Origin: Paraburkholderia sacchari | GTDB lineage: Bacteria > Pseudomonadota > Gammaproteobacteria > Burkholderiales > Burkholderiaceae | Direction: 5' to 3' | DNA length: 64,000 nt | Assembly (NCBI RefSeq): GCF_000785435.2 | Contig: NZ_JTDB02000009.1 | Location: 124,001-188,000, forward strand | Part shown: positions 25,733 through 34,649 of the stretch, in pieces | Position numbering within the stretch: the stretch's first letter is position 1 | How the letters are laid out: each line of letters opens with the position of its first letter | Notes under the pieces: model-generated | The model's database searches: none | Told to the model about the DNA's origin: nothing | What the model saw: the letters and a program-made list of their open reading frames with translations, nothing else | Translations under genes and position numbers: made by a program

Positions 25733-26647
25733 TCAGCGCGTGCTGTTGCTCCAGTAGACCACGTCGTCGTGGCGGTCGAACACATAGACTTTCATCGCCA
25801 TCTGCTCCGCGCTCGTGAGGCTGTCGAGTTCGAGGCCGAGCGTGCATTGCGCGCCGTCTTCCTGTTGCACGTTGCGAATCACCGCGCTGGTTTCGATGGG
25901 CGTGTCGAGATCGCCGGAGCGCAGGCTGAAGGCAATACGCAGCCGCTCGCCCACCTGGCCGAGCGCCCATGGCGCGACGAGCGAAAGCCCCAGCGCGCTG
26001 ATGCCGCGCGCGAGCGCGACACCCTGATAGCCCTCGGCGCCGATGCCGAAGCGCACCGGAAAGCGCGCGTTCACGCGGATCGACTTGCGCTCGCGCAGCA
26101 GGCGGATATGGGCGGGCTCCGAGAGCACGAGATAGCCCAGCGGTGCGTGATGGATCGCGTGCAGCGTGCAGACGAAGCGATAGACGGCCTGGCTCGCAAT
26201 CGCCACGATTTCGACGTTTTCGCCGGGCGTGAGCGCAATCGGGCGGCCATCGGCGTAGGGCAGCGTCGCGAAGATCGACTCGTTCGGCGCAAAGCCGATC
26301 AGCTTGCACGGGTGCATCGGCGCGCCGCTGGCGCCTTGTTGCGGACGCAGGCCCATCGACGCGCCAATCGATAGATGCAGGTCGCGCACGGTCAGCGCGA
26401 CTTCCGGCTCTTGCGGTTTCGCGTGCGCGAATGTGTCCTCGGCCTCGGGCGCTGCATGGTCGCCGCGCCGCGGCGCGAAGTGGCGGAACAGGAAATCGCG
26501 CTCCATCTCGCCCACGAGCGTCGCGCCGCGTTCGAGCAGCAGCGTGCCGTCGTGGTCCACGATCGGCCATTCGAGCGGCTGGCCGGCCGGGAGGTCGGCG
26601 GGCGTGAGCGAGGCGGCGCCGGGGGCGGTTTCGAGTGTGTCGGTCAT
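25733..26647 (-). CDS. YcgR-like flagellar brake / PilZ c-di-GMP effector
   Basis: 304 residues. An N-terminal YcgR-type domain (about 20-190, with GFAPNESIFATLPYADGRPI) precedes a C-terminal PilZ domain beginning ERKSIRVNARFPVRFG near residue 188. The c-di-GMP RxxxR element is RERKSIR; the second motif, normally (D/N)xSxxG, reads GISALG, so the acidic/Asn position is Gly. YcgR proteins bind c-di-GMP and slow the flagellar motor. No flagellar genes are near. Start at 26647 (MTDTLETAPG); the longer frame to 26758 is less likely. Confidence 0.82.
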   Translation of the reverse strand: MTDTLETAPGAASLTPADLPAGQPLEWPIVDHDGTLLLERGATLVGEMERDFLFRHFAPRRGDHAAPEAEDTFAHAKPQEPEVALTVRDLHLSIGASMGLRPQQGASGAPMHPCKLIGFAPNESIFATLPYADGRPIALTPGENVEIVAIASQAVYRFVCTLHAIHHAPLGYLVLSEPAHIRLLRERKSIRVNARFPVRFGIGAEGYQGVALARGISALGLSLVAPWALGQVGERLRIAFSLRSGDLDTPIETSAVIRNVQQEDGAQCTLGLELDSLTSAEQMAMKVYVFDRHDDVVYWSNSTR

Positions 26648-26739
26648 CGGCGCGCCTGAGGAGTGTGAAGTGACGGGATCACTGTGTTTACGGCGCGCGC
26701 CGCAAAGAATTGAGTTTTGTCTGTCCGCCGCCGGCGAAT

Positions 26740-26771
26740 TTAAAAAAAAGCGGCGCAACGAATGCGCCGCC
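26740..26771 (-). terminator. Intrinsic terminator downstream of the SSS symporter
   Basis: On the minus strand GCGGCGCA pairs with TGCGCCGC (26750-26757 with 26763-26770) around a 5-nt loop and is followed by eight Ts (26742-26749). It lies about 70 nt past the symporter stop. Confidence 0.9.
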
Positions 26772-26837
26772 CATCACTGAAAAAGCCATTGAAAAAGCCA
26801 TTGAAACTGCAATCGAAACAGCAGGCTGCGATCGCTC

Positions 26838-28313
26838 TCAGTGCGCTCCCGCGTGCTTGTGATCCGCATGCGCGCGCGGCTGCGTGAGCGCGCTCACGGC
26901 GGCGAGCACGATGATATTCACGCCGAGCGCGAGAAAGCCGATGTTGATGTCCTTGAATGTATCGGACGCGAACGGAACCAACTGCGCGACGCTCAGGTGC
27001 AGCAGCGTGGTAAGCACAACCACCAGCACGCCCGCGAAAATCCCGCAGAAAGCGCCTTGTTTCGTCACGCGGTTGCGTGCCGAGAGGCTGCACACTAGCG
27101 CCGGGAACAGCTGCGTGACGAAGTTGTAGCCCATCAGCAGCAGCGCCACGATGGTCTCGCCGCCCTTGAGCGTGAAGCCCACCGCGACCAGCGCGACCAC
27201 CGGTACGAAGATGCGGGCGACGCGCGCGACGCTTTCGTCGCCGGCGCTTTTATTCAGCGCGCCGCGATAGACGTCGTTGGCGAGCAGCGTGGACGCGGTG
27301 GTGAGGATCATCGAGCCCGGCACGAGCGCGGTGAGCACGCCTGCCGCGCCAATCACGCCCACGAACCAAGGGTCGAAGGTTTGCAGCGAAAGGCGGAACA
27401 GCGAGAGGTCGATATCGGTGCCTTTGAGGCCCGGTACCTTGAGCACTGCCGCGAAGCCGCAGAAGAACACGAACAGCAGAATCAGTTGATAAAGCGGCAG
27501 GATCGCGGCGTTGCGGCGGAAAATGCGCTCGTCCTTCGCGGTGTAGACCGACATGAAAGTGTGCGGCCACATGAAGAAGCCGAGCGCGGCGAGCAGCGTG
27601 GTGGACTGGAACCACGTCACGCCCTGGCCTTTTGCCGCGAAGCTGAGGAAGCCCGGTTTGGCCGCGTCGATGGCGCGGAACATCTCGGCATGCGAGCCAT
27701 AGTAATGGACTGGCAGGTAGATGCCGAGAAACACGGCGATGGCGAGAATCATCGTGTCCTTGACGACCGAGTTCCACGCGCAGCCGCGCACGCCCGAGAA
27801 GATCACGTAGGCGGTGACCACCACCGCACCGATCCAGATCGCCGCCGTGGAGGGAATCGCGCCGTACGACGCGGTCGACACGATGATGCCGAGCCCCTTC
27901 AGTTGCAGCACGAGATACGGCACGAGCGCGGCCACGCCCACGCACGCGACCAGCACGCCGAGCGCGGGGCTGTGGTACTTGGTCGCGAAGAAGTGCGGCT
28001 GCGAGACCAGCCCGTGTTCTTTCGCATAGCGCCACACGGGCGGCAGCATCCAGTACGAAAGAATGTACGCAAGCGTCGCGTAAGCCAGGATGTAATAGAC
28101 GGGCGCGCCCTTGCCATACGCGAAGCCGCTGCCGCCGAGAAACGTGAAAGTGGTGTAGATCTCGCCCGCCATCAGCAGGAACACGAACGCGGTGCCGAAG
28201 CTGCGTCCGCCCACCGACCACTGCTCGAGACTCATGTCGTGGCCGCGGCGCGCGCGGATGCCCAGATAAAGCGCGATCACGGTGATCGCGGCGATGATGA
28301 TCAGCGCGCTCAT
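26838..28313 (-). CDS. Sodium:solute symporter (SSS family)
   Basis: 491 residues, about 13 hydrophobic segments. SSS features: SVGGRSFGTAFVFLLMAGE near residue 33, FTFLGGSGFAYGKGAPVYY near 55, and GAAGVLTALVPGSMILTTAS near 320, a sodium-site region. Members of this branch import pantothenate, proline or small monocarboxylates; the substrate is not determined here. The ATG overlaps the stop of the DUF3311 gene as ATGA, a typical pairing of a small DUF3311 membrane protein with an SSS transporter. Confidence 0.88.
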   Translation of the reverse strand: MSALIIIAAITVIALYLGIRARRGHDMSLEQWSVGGRSFGTAFVFLLMAGEIYTTFTFLGGSGFAYGKGAPVYYILAYATLAYILSYWMLPPVWRYAKEHGLVSQPHFFATKYHSPALGVLVACVGVAALVPYLVLQLKGLGIIVSTASYGAIPSTAAIWIGAVVVTAYVIFSGVRGCAWNSVVKDTMILAIAVFLGIYLPVHYYGSHAEMFRAIDAAKPGFLSFAAKGQGVTWFQSTTLLAALGFFMWPHTFMSVYTAKDERIFRRNAAILPLYQLILLFVFFCGFAAVLKVPGLKGTDIDLSLFRLSLQTFDPWFVGVIGAAGVLTALVPGSMILTTASTLLANDVYRGALNKSAGDESVARVARIFVPVVALVAVGFTLKGGETIVALLLMGYNFVTQLFPALVCSLSARNRVTKQGAFCGIFAGVLVVVLTTLLHLSVAQLVPFASDTFKDINIGFLALGVNIIVLAAVSALTQPRAHADHKHAGAH

Positions 28314-28525
28314 GATCGCACCCCGCCTTGTGCATCCTGCACGTCGCGGTTGGCCGGATCGAGCTTGTAGACAAGCCCCATGATGGCCGCGGTCAGCACG
28401 ACCCACATCACGATCCACGCAAGCACGAGCGGCATGCCGAGCACGAGGGGCTCGGTGCGATTGACGAACGGCACGCCTAGCAGAATGCCGATGAAGGGTA
28501 ACGCGGCAAGCAACCTCAGTGACAT
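28310..28525 (-). CDS. DUF3311 small membrane protein
   Basis: 71 residues, two membrane helices (RLLAALPFIGILLGVPFVNR and PLVLAWIVMWVVLTAAIMGL), matching DUF3311. The start at 28525 follows CCCAAAGGAGTTGCC, a strong ribosome binding site. It is translationally coupled to the SSS symporter and is presumed to be its small accessory subunit. Confidence 0.88.
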   Translation of the reverse strand: MSLRLLAALPFIGILLGVPFVNRTEPLVLGMPLVLAWIVMWVVLTAAIMGLVYKLDPANRDVQDAQGGVRS

Positions 28526-28825
28526 GGCAACTCCTTTGGGTAAAAGGGAAACCTTGTTTCGGGTTCGTTTGGGGGGCGGTCGGTTCACTCTATGCCCGCG
28601 AATGCGCCCCGTAAAGCAGCCAAAAATCCTGATGCGATCCCGGCGTGCGGGGTTGAATGCGGACTTGTGTCGATTGCGCGGCTTGGTGCGCTGCGTCATG
28701 AAGAAGCGGGTTCATTTGCGCGTGCGGGCCGGCATGCCGCCGGCACGGTCTGCGCCGCTGCGGTTACACTTCTCGCTGCCGGCGGCGGCGCCATTTGGGC
28801 CCGCTGCGTTCACCGGATCGCCTAC
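28526..28825. other. Divergent intergenic region, symporter and MarC genes
   Basis: 300 nt with no supported gene. It should carry the leftward promoter for the DUF3311-symporter pair and the rightward promoter for the MarC gene. I saw no clear operator or structured RNA. Confidence 0.4.
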
Positions 28826-29503
28826 ATGATCGAGAGCCTGATTTCAGACATTCTGTTCGGTTTCACCGGACTGATCAGCATCATCAACCCCATCGGCATC
28901 GCCTTTGTTTTTCTCGACCGCACGGCCTCGCTCAGCGACGAGGAACGGCGTTTGCTCGCCAAGCGCGTCGCCACCAATGCGGGCTTTGTGCTGCTGGCGG
29001 CGTTTTTCGTAGGCACGCCCATCCTGCATTTCTTCGGCATTTCGATGGAGGCGCTGCGTATCGGCGGCGGCCTCGCGGTGGCCGTGAGCGGCTGGCAGAT
29101 GCTCAATGCGCCCGAACCCGAGCCGTCCGTGGCCGATCATCCGGTCAAGCCGCTCAGCGCCGCGTCGGCGGCCAGCAAAGCTTTCTTTCCGCTCACGATT
29201 CCGCTCACCACGGGCCCCGGCTCGATTGCCACGGCCATTGCGCTCAACGCGAACCGTACGCACAAGCTGTCGGCATTTCTGCTCTCGGGCATTGCCTCGA
29301 TAGTGATCTCGCTGCTCGTGGTGCTGGTGATCTATTACGTCTACAGCCGCGCCGCGCGCCTCGCGTTTTATCTGGGCGCGGAGGGCACGCGCGTGGCCAT
29401 GCGCATTTCGTCGTTCCTGCTATTGTGCATCGGCGTGCAGATTATTCTCACCGGCTTGAGCGGCTTTCTCGTGCCGCTGCTGGGCGGGCACGCGACTATT
29501 TAA
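28826..29503 (+). CDS. MarC family integral membrane protein
   Basis: 225 residues with six hydrophobic segments and MarC/UPF0056 features: LISIINPIGIAFVFLDRTA near residue 16, and FFPLTIPLTTGPGSIATAI near 118. The family was long called multiple-antibiotic-resistance related, but its transport function remains unclear. The frame is open far upstream, but the ATG at 28826 begins the first membrane helix correctly. 77 nt before the amidotransferase gene on the same strand. Confidence 0.87.
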   Translation: MIESLISDILFGFTGLISIINPIGIAFVFLDRTASLSDEERRLLAKRVATNAGFVLLAAFFVGTPILHFFGISMEALRIGGGLAVAVSGWQMLNAPEPEPSVADHPVKPLSAASAASKAFFPLTIPLTTGPGSIATAIALNANRTHKLSAFLLSGIASIVISLLVVLVIYYVYSRAARLAFYLGAEGTRVAMRISSFLLLCIGVQIILTGLSGFLVPLLGGHATI

Positions 29504-29580
29504 AACCGGGGCGCACGGGGTCCTGCGTGCCGCCACACCACGCCGGGTCGTTCATCGAGTCGTTGAAAGTGGAGGTCACC

Positions 29581-30414
29581 ATGTGCCGCTGGCTTGCCTA
29601 TACCGGTAACGCTGTGCCGCTCGAAACCGTGCTGTTTCATGCGCGCCATTCGCTGATCGACCAGAGCCTGCATTCGAAGCTCGGCGCGACCACCACCAAC
29701 GGCGACGGCTTCGGGGTCGGCTGGTATCAGCATCCGCACGACATTCCGTATCGCTATCGCAGCGTGCAACCGGCCTGGAACGACCGCAACCTGCGCGAAA
29801 TCGCGCGCGCGGTGCACGCGCCGATGTTCATCGCGCACGTGCGCGCTGCCACCCATACGCCCGTGCAGGAGACCAACTGCCACCCGTTCCGGCACCGGCG
29901 CTGGATGTTCGTGCACAACGGGCTGATCCAGAGCTTTCCGCTCGTGCGCCGCGAATTGCTGGTGGCGGTCGAGCCGGGGCGCTTCAGCGCCATCGAAGGC
30001 TCGACCGATTCCGAAGCGATGTTCTATCTGGCGATGACCTTCGGGCTCGAAGTCGATCCGGTGCCGGCGCTCGAGCGCATGGTGGGCTTCGTGGAGGCCA
30101 CCGCGAAAAAGCACGGCATCGAGCCGGCGCTCAACATGACGGTTTGCGCGAGCGACGGCGAGCAGCTCGTGGCCGTGCGCTACTCCAGCGAGCGCAAGTC
30201 GCGCTCGCTCTTTCACACCACTTCGTTCAAGCACCTGCGCGAACTCTATCCCGACGACCCGCGCATCGCGGCCGCGGGCGAGGACGCCTATCTGCTCGTG
30301 TCCGAGCCGCTTGGCGATTTACCGGAAGTGTGGGCCGAGGTGCCCGAGTCCACCGCGATCGTGGTGCGTGGCGCGCAAGTCGAATATCGCGACTTCGTGC
30401 CGGTTATGCCCTGA
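29581..30414 (+). CDS. Class II glutamine amidotransferase (YafJ/EgtC-like)
   Basis: 277 residues. Processing-free N-terminal MCRWLAY places the nucleophile cysteine at residue 2, as in YafJ/EgtC-type Ntn hydrolases. Also visible are NGDGFGVGWY near residue 40, FIAHVRAATHTPVQETNCHPF near 83 (written in part), WMFVHNGLI near 108 and STDSEAMFY near 139. GTGGAGGTCACC precedes the ATG. The family hydrolyses glutamine or related gamma-glutamyl amides; no ergothioneine genes lie nearby, so the substrate is open. Confidence 0.88.
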   Translation: MCRWLAYTGNAVPLETVLFHARHSLIDQSLHSKLGATTTNGDGFGVGWYQHPHDIPYRYRSVQPAWNDRNLREIARAVHAPMFIAHVRAATHTPVQETNCHPFRHRRWMFVHNGLIQSFPLVRRELLVAVEPGRFSAIEGSTDSEAMFYLAMTFGLEVDPVPALERMVGFVEATAKKHGIEPALNMTVCASDGEQLVAVRYSSERKSRSLFHTTSFKHLRELYPDDPRIAAAGEDAYLLVSEPLGDLPEVWAEVPESTAIVVRGAQVEYRDFVPVMP

Positions 30415-30425
30415 ATTGCCGCGAT

Positions 30426-31439
30426 CTACCACGCACGCTGGCCGGACTGATCGTATTTTTCGGCCATGGCGGGAATGCCGGCGCGCACGTGGCGCTCGGC
30501 GCGCCGCACCTGGCGCGTGAGCAGCACGACGTGCGCGGGCGCGACGCGGCGCCGCCGCAAGGCCCAGAACGCGCCGCGCAGCAACGCGAAGCCGGCCGGG
30601 CCGAGCGATTGCTGGCGCGCGAACACGACGAGTGCGTGGCCCGTGGCGGCCAGCGCGTCGCGCAGCGGCAGACGCATCCATGCCACCCACGCCGAATTGC
30701 GCGCGAGCGCGCAGTGCTGCGCGCGCGTGAACCAGCGGCATAGCGGCTCGCGATGCGCGAGCGCCGCCTCGCAATACACGATCGCATGACCCGCACTCAA
30801 CACGTCGAGCGCGGCCAGTTCTTCCGCGCCGCCGTGCGAGAGCCGCTCTTCGTAGCCGCCAAGCGCGCGCAACACGCTCGTGCGGAAGATGCACGCCCCC
30901 GCCATGAAGCCTGCGAGCGCCGGGCCGGGCAGACCCTCGCCGCCAGGCGAGGTCGCGTTGAGCATGAGGCACGCCGGATGGATTTCGCGCTCGTCCTCGC
31001 CGACCACGCGCGCATTGAGCACTGCCACGTTCGGATGGTCGTCGAGCCGCTGCACCGCTTGCGCGAGCGCGCCGGGCGCGAACCAGGTGCTGTCGTCGCA
31101 GCACGCCACATAGTCGGTGCGCGCGAGCGCGAAGGCGCGGTTAAAGCCTGCCACGCCGTGATCGCCGAGCGTCTGGACGATACGCACCTGCGGAAACAGC
31201 GAAGCGAGCAGGCTCACGGTGGAGTCGCTGGAGCCGTTGTCGGCCACGATCACATGCGGATGCTCGGGCAGGGCGGTGAGCCGCGCCACGGTGTCGACGA
31301 TCTGGCGCACGTGGTTGCGCGTGAGCACGATCACGGTGACGCGCGGGCCGGGTTTGGCGGCGGCCCCGGAGCTTGCGTCGGCTGCGGAGACGGGCCTGGA
31401 GCCGGGTTCGGAACCAGCGGGTGGAGGGGAAGCGTTCAT
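30426..31439 (-). CDS. Family 2 glycosyltransferase
   Basis: 337 residues with a GT-A core: VTVIVLTRNHVRQIVDTVAR near residue 35, VIVADNGSSDSTVSLL near 62, and the acidic metal/nucleotide site AFALARTDYVACCDDSTWF near 101. A C-terminal region rich in Arg and Trp follows. It would transfer a sugar from a nucleotide donor to a lipid or polysaccharide acceptor in the cytoplasm. No other polysaccharide gene lies alongside, so it is an orphan. It is divergent from pobA. The start at 31439 is chosen because the longer frame adds no conserved residues. Confidence 0.82.
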   Translation of the reverse strand: MNASPPPAGSEPGSRPVSAADASSGAAAKPGPRVTVIVLTRNHVRQIVDTVARLTALPEHPHVIVADNGSSDSTVSLLASLFPQVRIVQTLGDHGVAGFNRAFALARTDYVACCDDSTWFAPGALAQAVQRLDDHPNVAVLNARVVGEDEREIHPACLMLNATSPGGEGLPGPALAGFMAGACIFRTSVLRALGGYEERLSHGGAEELAALDVLSAGHAIVYCEAALAHREPLCRWFTRAQHCALARNSAWVAWMRLPLRDALAATGHALVVFARQQSLGPAGFALLRGAFWALRRRRVAPAHVVLLTRQVRRAERHVRAGIPAMAEKYDQSGQRAW

Positions 31440-31631
31440 CGCGTTTCGGGCGGCGGCGAGCCGGCGGCCAGAGTGCAGATTGCTCTGCGGGCATGTGTTC
31501 GAGCATACGCCGATGCCGCCAGGCGTGCACATGTCCGGCTAACCGGGGCGGCGGTTACGCTGCGCCGCCGCATGAATGCGCAGCTGGATGAGAGTCGGCC
31601 CGCTATCCGTAATCGAGATAATTCATATTCA

Positions 31632-31654
31632 CGATATCGCGTTGCGCGATATCG
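31632..31654 (+). promoter_or_regulatory. Palindromic operator upstream of pobA
   Basis: CGATATCGCG (31632-31641) and CGCGATATCG (31645-31654) form a perfect 10-bp inverted repeat with a 3-bp spacer, 46 nt before the pobA start. Symmetry and position suit a PobR-type (IclR or AraC family) activator site. No regulator gene lies beside it. Confidence 0.6.
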
Positions 31655-31700
31655 CTCGCAGCCGCCAAACTTGCGCAAAATCAACACACAGGAGACATTC

Positions 31701-32873
31701 ATGCGCACTCAAGTTGGCATCATCGGCGCGGGGCCCGCGGGCCTGCTGCTTTCCCATCTGCTTCATCTGCGCGGCATCGACTCGGTCGTGCTCGAAAGGC
31801 GCGACCGCGATCAGATCGAATCGACGATCCGCGCCGGCGTGCTCGAACAAGGCACCATGGATACGCTCGTCGAGGCCGGCGTGGGCTCGCGCATGCAAGC
31901 CGAGGGCGCGCTGCATCACGGCTTCGAGCTGGCGTTCGACGGCAAGCGCCGCCGCATCGACCTCACCGCGCTCACCGGCAAGGCGATCACGGTCTACGCC
32001 CAGCACGAGGTGCTCAAGGACCTCGTCGCGGCGCGCGTGGCCGCCGGCGGCAAGCTGTTCTTCAACGTCTCGAATACGTCGATTCACGGCATCGAAACGG
32101 CATCGCCCTCGATTTGCTTCGAGCATGAGGGCGAGCAGCACACGTTGCATTGCGATTACGTGATCGGCTGCGACGGCTCGCAGGGCGTCTCGCGCGCGGC
32201 CATTCCGGTGGCCTTGCGCAACGATTACGAACGCGTGTTCCCGTTCGGCTGGTTCGGCATTCTCGTGGAGGCGCCGCCTTCGTCCGACGAGCTGATCTAT
32301 GCGCGCCACGAACGCGGCTTCGCGCTGGTCAGCACGCGTTCGCCGAACGTGCAGCGCATGTATTTCCAGTGCGATCCCAACGACACCGTCGAAAACTGGT
32401 CCGACGACCGCATCTGGGCCGAGCTGCACGCGCGCGTCGATTCGGACGAAGGCCATCAGGTGGTCGAGGGCAAGATCTTCCAGAAGAACATCGTCGGCAT
32501 GCGCAGCTTCGTATCGACCACGATGCAGCATGGGCGCCTCTTTCTCGCGGGCGACGCGGCGCACATCGTGCCGCCCACGGGCGCGAAGGGCCTCAACTTG
32601 GCTGTCGCCGACGTGCGCGTGCTGACTGCCGCGCTGGTGGCGTTCTACAAGGAAGGCCGCACCGATCTGCTCGATGCGTACAGCGAGACCGCGCTGCGCC
32701 GCATCTGGCGCGCCGAGCACTTCTCGTACTGGATGACGCGCATGATGCACCGTCTCGACGACGCCTCGCCGTTCGAGCAGCGCCTCCAGGTGGCGGAGCT
32801 GGAGCACGTCACCACCTCGCGCGCGGCGGCGACCGCGATGGCGGAAAACTACGTGGGCGCGGTGGCGGTCTAG
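31701..32873 (+). CDS. pobA: 4-hydroxybenzoate 3-monooxygenase
   Basis: 390 residues, close to the usual 394. FAD-binding GAGPAGLLL near residue 9, the RAGVLEQGTMDTLVEAGVG segment near 44, the DG motif YVIGCDGSQGVSR near 154 and the second FAD motif GRLFLAGDAAHIVPPTGAKG near 276. The enzyme hydroxylates 4-hydroxybenzoate to protocatechuate with NADPH and O2 in the cytoplasm, feeding the beta-ketoadipate pathway. ACAGGAGACATTC precedes the ATG. A 23-bp palindrome upstream probably binds its activator. Protocatechuate-cleavage genes are not in this window. Confidence 0.96.
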   Translation: MRTQVGIIGAGPAGLLLSHLLHLRGIDSVVLERRDRDQIESTIRAGVLEQGTMDTLVEAGVGSRMQAEGALHHGFELAFDGKRRRIDLTALTGKAITVYAQHEVLKDLVAARVAAGGKLFFNVSNTSIHGIETASPSICFEHEGEQHTLHCDYVIGCDGSQGVSRAAIPVALRNDYERVFPFGWFGILVEAPPSSDELIYARHERGFALVSTRSPNVQRMYFQCDPNDTVENWSDDRIWAELHARVDSDEGHQVVEGKIFQKNIVGMRSFVSTTMQHGRLFLAGDAAHIVPPTGAKGLNLAVADVRVLTAALVAFYKEGRTDLLDAYSETALRRIWRAEHFSYWMTRMMHRLDDASPFEQRLQVAELEHVTTSRAAATAMAENYVGAVAV

Positions 32874-32901
32874 CGTGTTCGGCGCGCCGTCACCGGCGCG
32901 T

Positions 32902-34398
32902 TCAGATCCAGCCGAGCCAGCGCCACCATGTGGCGGCAAACAGCAGCAACAGCAGATAGCCCACCACGGTCAGCACGATGCCGACCCGCGCGAACTGTTT
33001 CGCGGTGAAGGTCTCGGTGGCGAGGCACACCATGTTTTGCGGCGCGTTGATCGGCAGGATGAAGCCGAAGCTTACGGTGTAGCCGAGCAGCATGGTCACG
33101 CCGAGCCGGTTGAAGTCGCCCGACATCGATTGCAGCACCGCGATCAGGATCGGCAGCATGGCCGAGGTGAGCGCGGTCGCGCTCGCAAAGCCAAGGTGAA
33201 TCACCACAAGGAACGCGGCGAGCACCGCGAAGGCCGTGAACGGCCCGGCGCTGTCGAGGCCCGTATGATGCGCGACGACGTCGCCGAGCCACTGGCCCGC
33301 CTTGGTGGTGAGCAGCGCGGTGCCGAGGCTGATGCCCACGCCGAACACGATCACCGTGCCCCAGGGAATGCGGCTTTGCACTGTTTTCCAGTCCATCACG
33401 CCAAAGCGCGGCAGCAATAGCAGCACGAGGCCCACGTAGGTGACCGAGGTGGTGTCGAAGGGGTGCAGCTTGCCTTCGGTGGCCCAGAAGCACAGCAGGC
33501 CGATGGAGACGCCCAGCAGGCGTTTTTGCGGGCCGGTCATGGGACCGAGCTCGCGCAGCGACTTTTCCACGGCTTCCTTGCCGCCCGCGATGGCGTCGGT
33601 CTCGGGCGGCAGCATCCTCAGCACCAGCACGAGCAGGATGGCCGACATGACGATCGCCCAGGGCGCGCCCGCGATCAGCCAGTCGAGCCAGGTCACGCGC
33701 GCGCCGAGCATCTTGTCCATGAAGCCCACGGTGAGCAGGTTTTGCGCGGCTGCCGTCTGGATGCCGACGTTCCAGATGCTGGTGGCGTGCGCGACCACGA
33801 TCATGATGCCCGCCGCGATGTTCGAGCGCTTGTCCACGCCGAACGCGGAGATCACGCCGACCATGATCGGCACCACGCAGGCGCTGCGCGCTGTGGCGCT
33901 CGGCACGACGAGCGAGAGCACGATGGTCACGGCGATCGCGCCGATCAGGATGCGCCGCGTGGTGGTGCCGATGAGCGAGAGCGTGACGAGCGCGATGCGC
34001 TTGTCGAGGCCGGTGACGGTCATGGCCGCCGAAATGAAGAGTGCGCCCGCGACGAGCGCGAGCGCGGAATTCGAAAAACCCGCTAGCGCCATGCTGATGG
34101 CTTTCGAGGTGCCGTAGAGCTGCGAGGGGTCGCTCACGGTGGGCGCGGTGCCGACGAGAAACGCCATCAACGAGGTGATGATAATGGCGCTCGCTTCGTA
34201 GGAAACGGCTTCGGTGAGCCACACGACCACGGCGAAGGCGAGAATGGCGAGCATGCGTTGACCCGCTACGGGCAGGCTAGCGGGCAACGGCAGCAGCAAC
34301 ACGACGACGAGCGCGACAGCGCCCGCGATCAAGCCGATGGGCAGGCCCGGTTTCTTGAGCGCGAGCGTCGCGCCCGCCTCCGGTTTCGGTGCGTTCAT
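32902..34398 (-). CDS. DASS/SLC13 family anion:Na+ symporter
   Basis: 498 residues with about 12 hydrophobic segments. SLC13 features: LAILAFAVVVWLTEAVSYEA near residue 49, LALVAGALFISAAMTVTGL near 113, the sodium-site-like SATARSACVVPIMVGV near 166 and GFILPINAPQNMVCLATETF near 447. It imports dicarboxylates, sulfate or similar anions; which one is not decided. Convergent with pobA, 28 nt between stops. The start is at MNAPKPEAG; the longer frame to 34452 adds no helix. Confidence 0.88.
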   Translation of the reverse strand: MNAPKPEAGATLALKKPGLPIGLIAGAVALVVVLLLPLPASLPVAGQRMLAILAFAVVVWLTEAVSYEASAIIITSLMAFLVGTAPTVSDPSQLYGTSKAISMALAGFSNSALALVAGALFISAAMTVTGLDKRIALVTLSLIGTTTRRILIGAIAVTIVLSLVVPSATARSACVVPIMVGVISAFGVDKRSNIAAGIMIVVAHATSIWNVGIQTAAAQNLLTVGFMDKMLGARVTWLDWLIAGAPWAIVMSAILLVLVLRMLPPETDAIAGGKEAVEKSLRELGPMTGPQKRLLGVSIGLLCFWATEGKLHPFDTTSVTYVGLVLLLLPRFGVMDWKTVQSRIPWGTVIVFGVGISLGTALLTTKAGQWLGDVVAHHTGLDSAGPFTAFAVLAAFLVVIHLGFASATALTSAMLPILIAVLQSMSGDFNRLGVTMLLGYTVSFGFILPINAPQNMVCLATETFTAKQFARVGIVLTVVGYLLLLLFAATWWRWLGWI

Positions 34399-34498
34399 GA
34401 GGTGGGTTCCATCTCGACCAGGGACGAGCGGGATCGTCCCATATCGGGGCATGGCGTGCGTCGGAGGTGCGCTGGAGGTATCCGGGGAGCGCTGAAGC

Positions 34499-34569
34499 AG
34501 GGGACGTGAAGCGAGGGACGTGAAGCGAGGAACGTGAAGCGAGGAACGTGAAGCGAGGAACGTGAAGCG
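34499..34569. repeat. Five tandem copies of a 14-bp unit
   Basis: AGGAACGTGAAGCG repeats five times (first copy has one extra G, the first two carry GGGACG in place of GGAACG). It lies in the 250-nt gap between the DASS gene start and the DUF4148 gene stop. Copy number may vary between strains. Confidence 0.95.
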
Positions 34570-34588
34570 AGGAGAGCGGCGGACGATG

Positions 34589-34617
34589 GCGGGGACCGGA
34601 TGGGCGCCGGTCCCCGC
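34589..34617. repeat. Perfect 11-bp GC hairpin
   Basis: GCGGGGACCGG (34589-34599) pairs with CCGGTCCCCGC (34607-34617) around 7 nt, about 33 nt past the DUF4148 stop. No U-tract follows it on the minus strand, so it is either a poor terminator or an RNA-stabilising 3' hairpin. Confidence 0.75.
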
Positions 34618-34649
34618 ATGCGCAAAAAAGACTGGAGAGAGGAAGCGGT

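Noticed and set aside
34499..34569. CRISPR-like array
   Set aside because: Units are 14 bp and directly adjacent with no spacers, so it is a simple tandem repeat.
34589..34617. Terminator of the DUF4148-like gene
   Set aside because: Perfect hairpin but without a U-tract on the minus strand; listed only as a hairpin.
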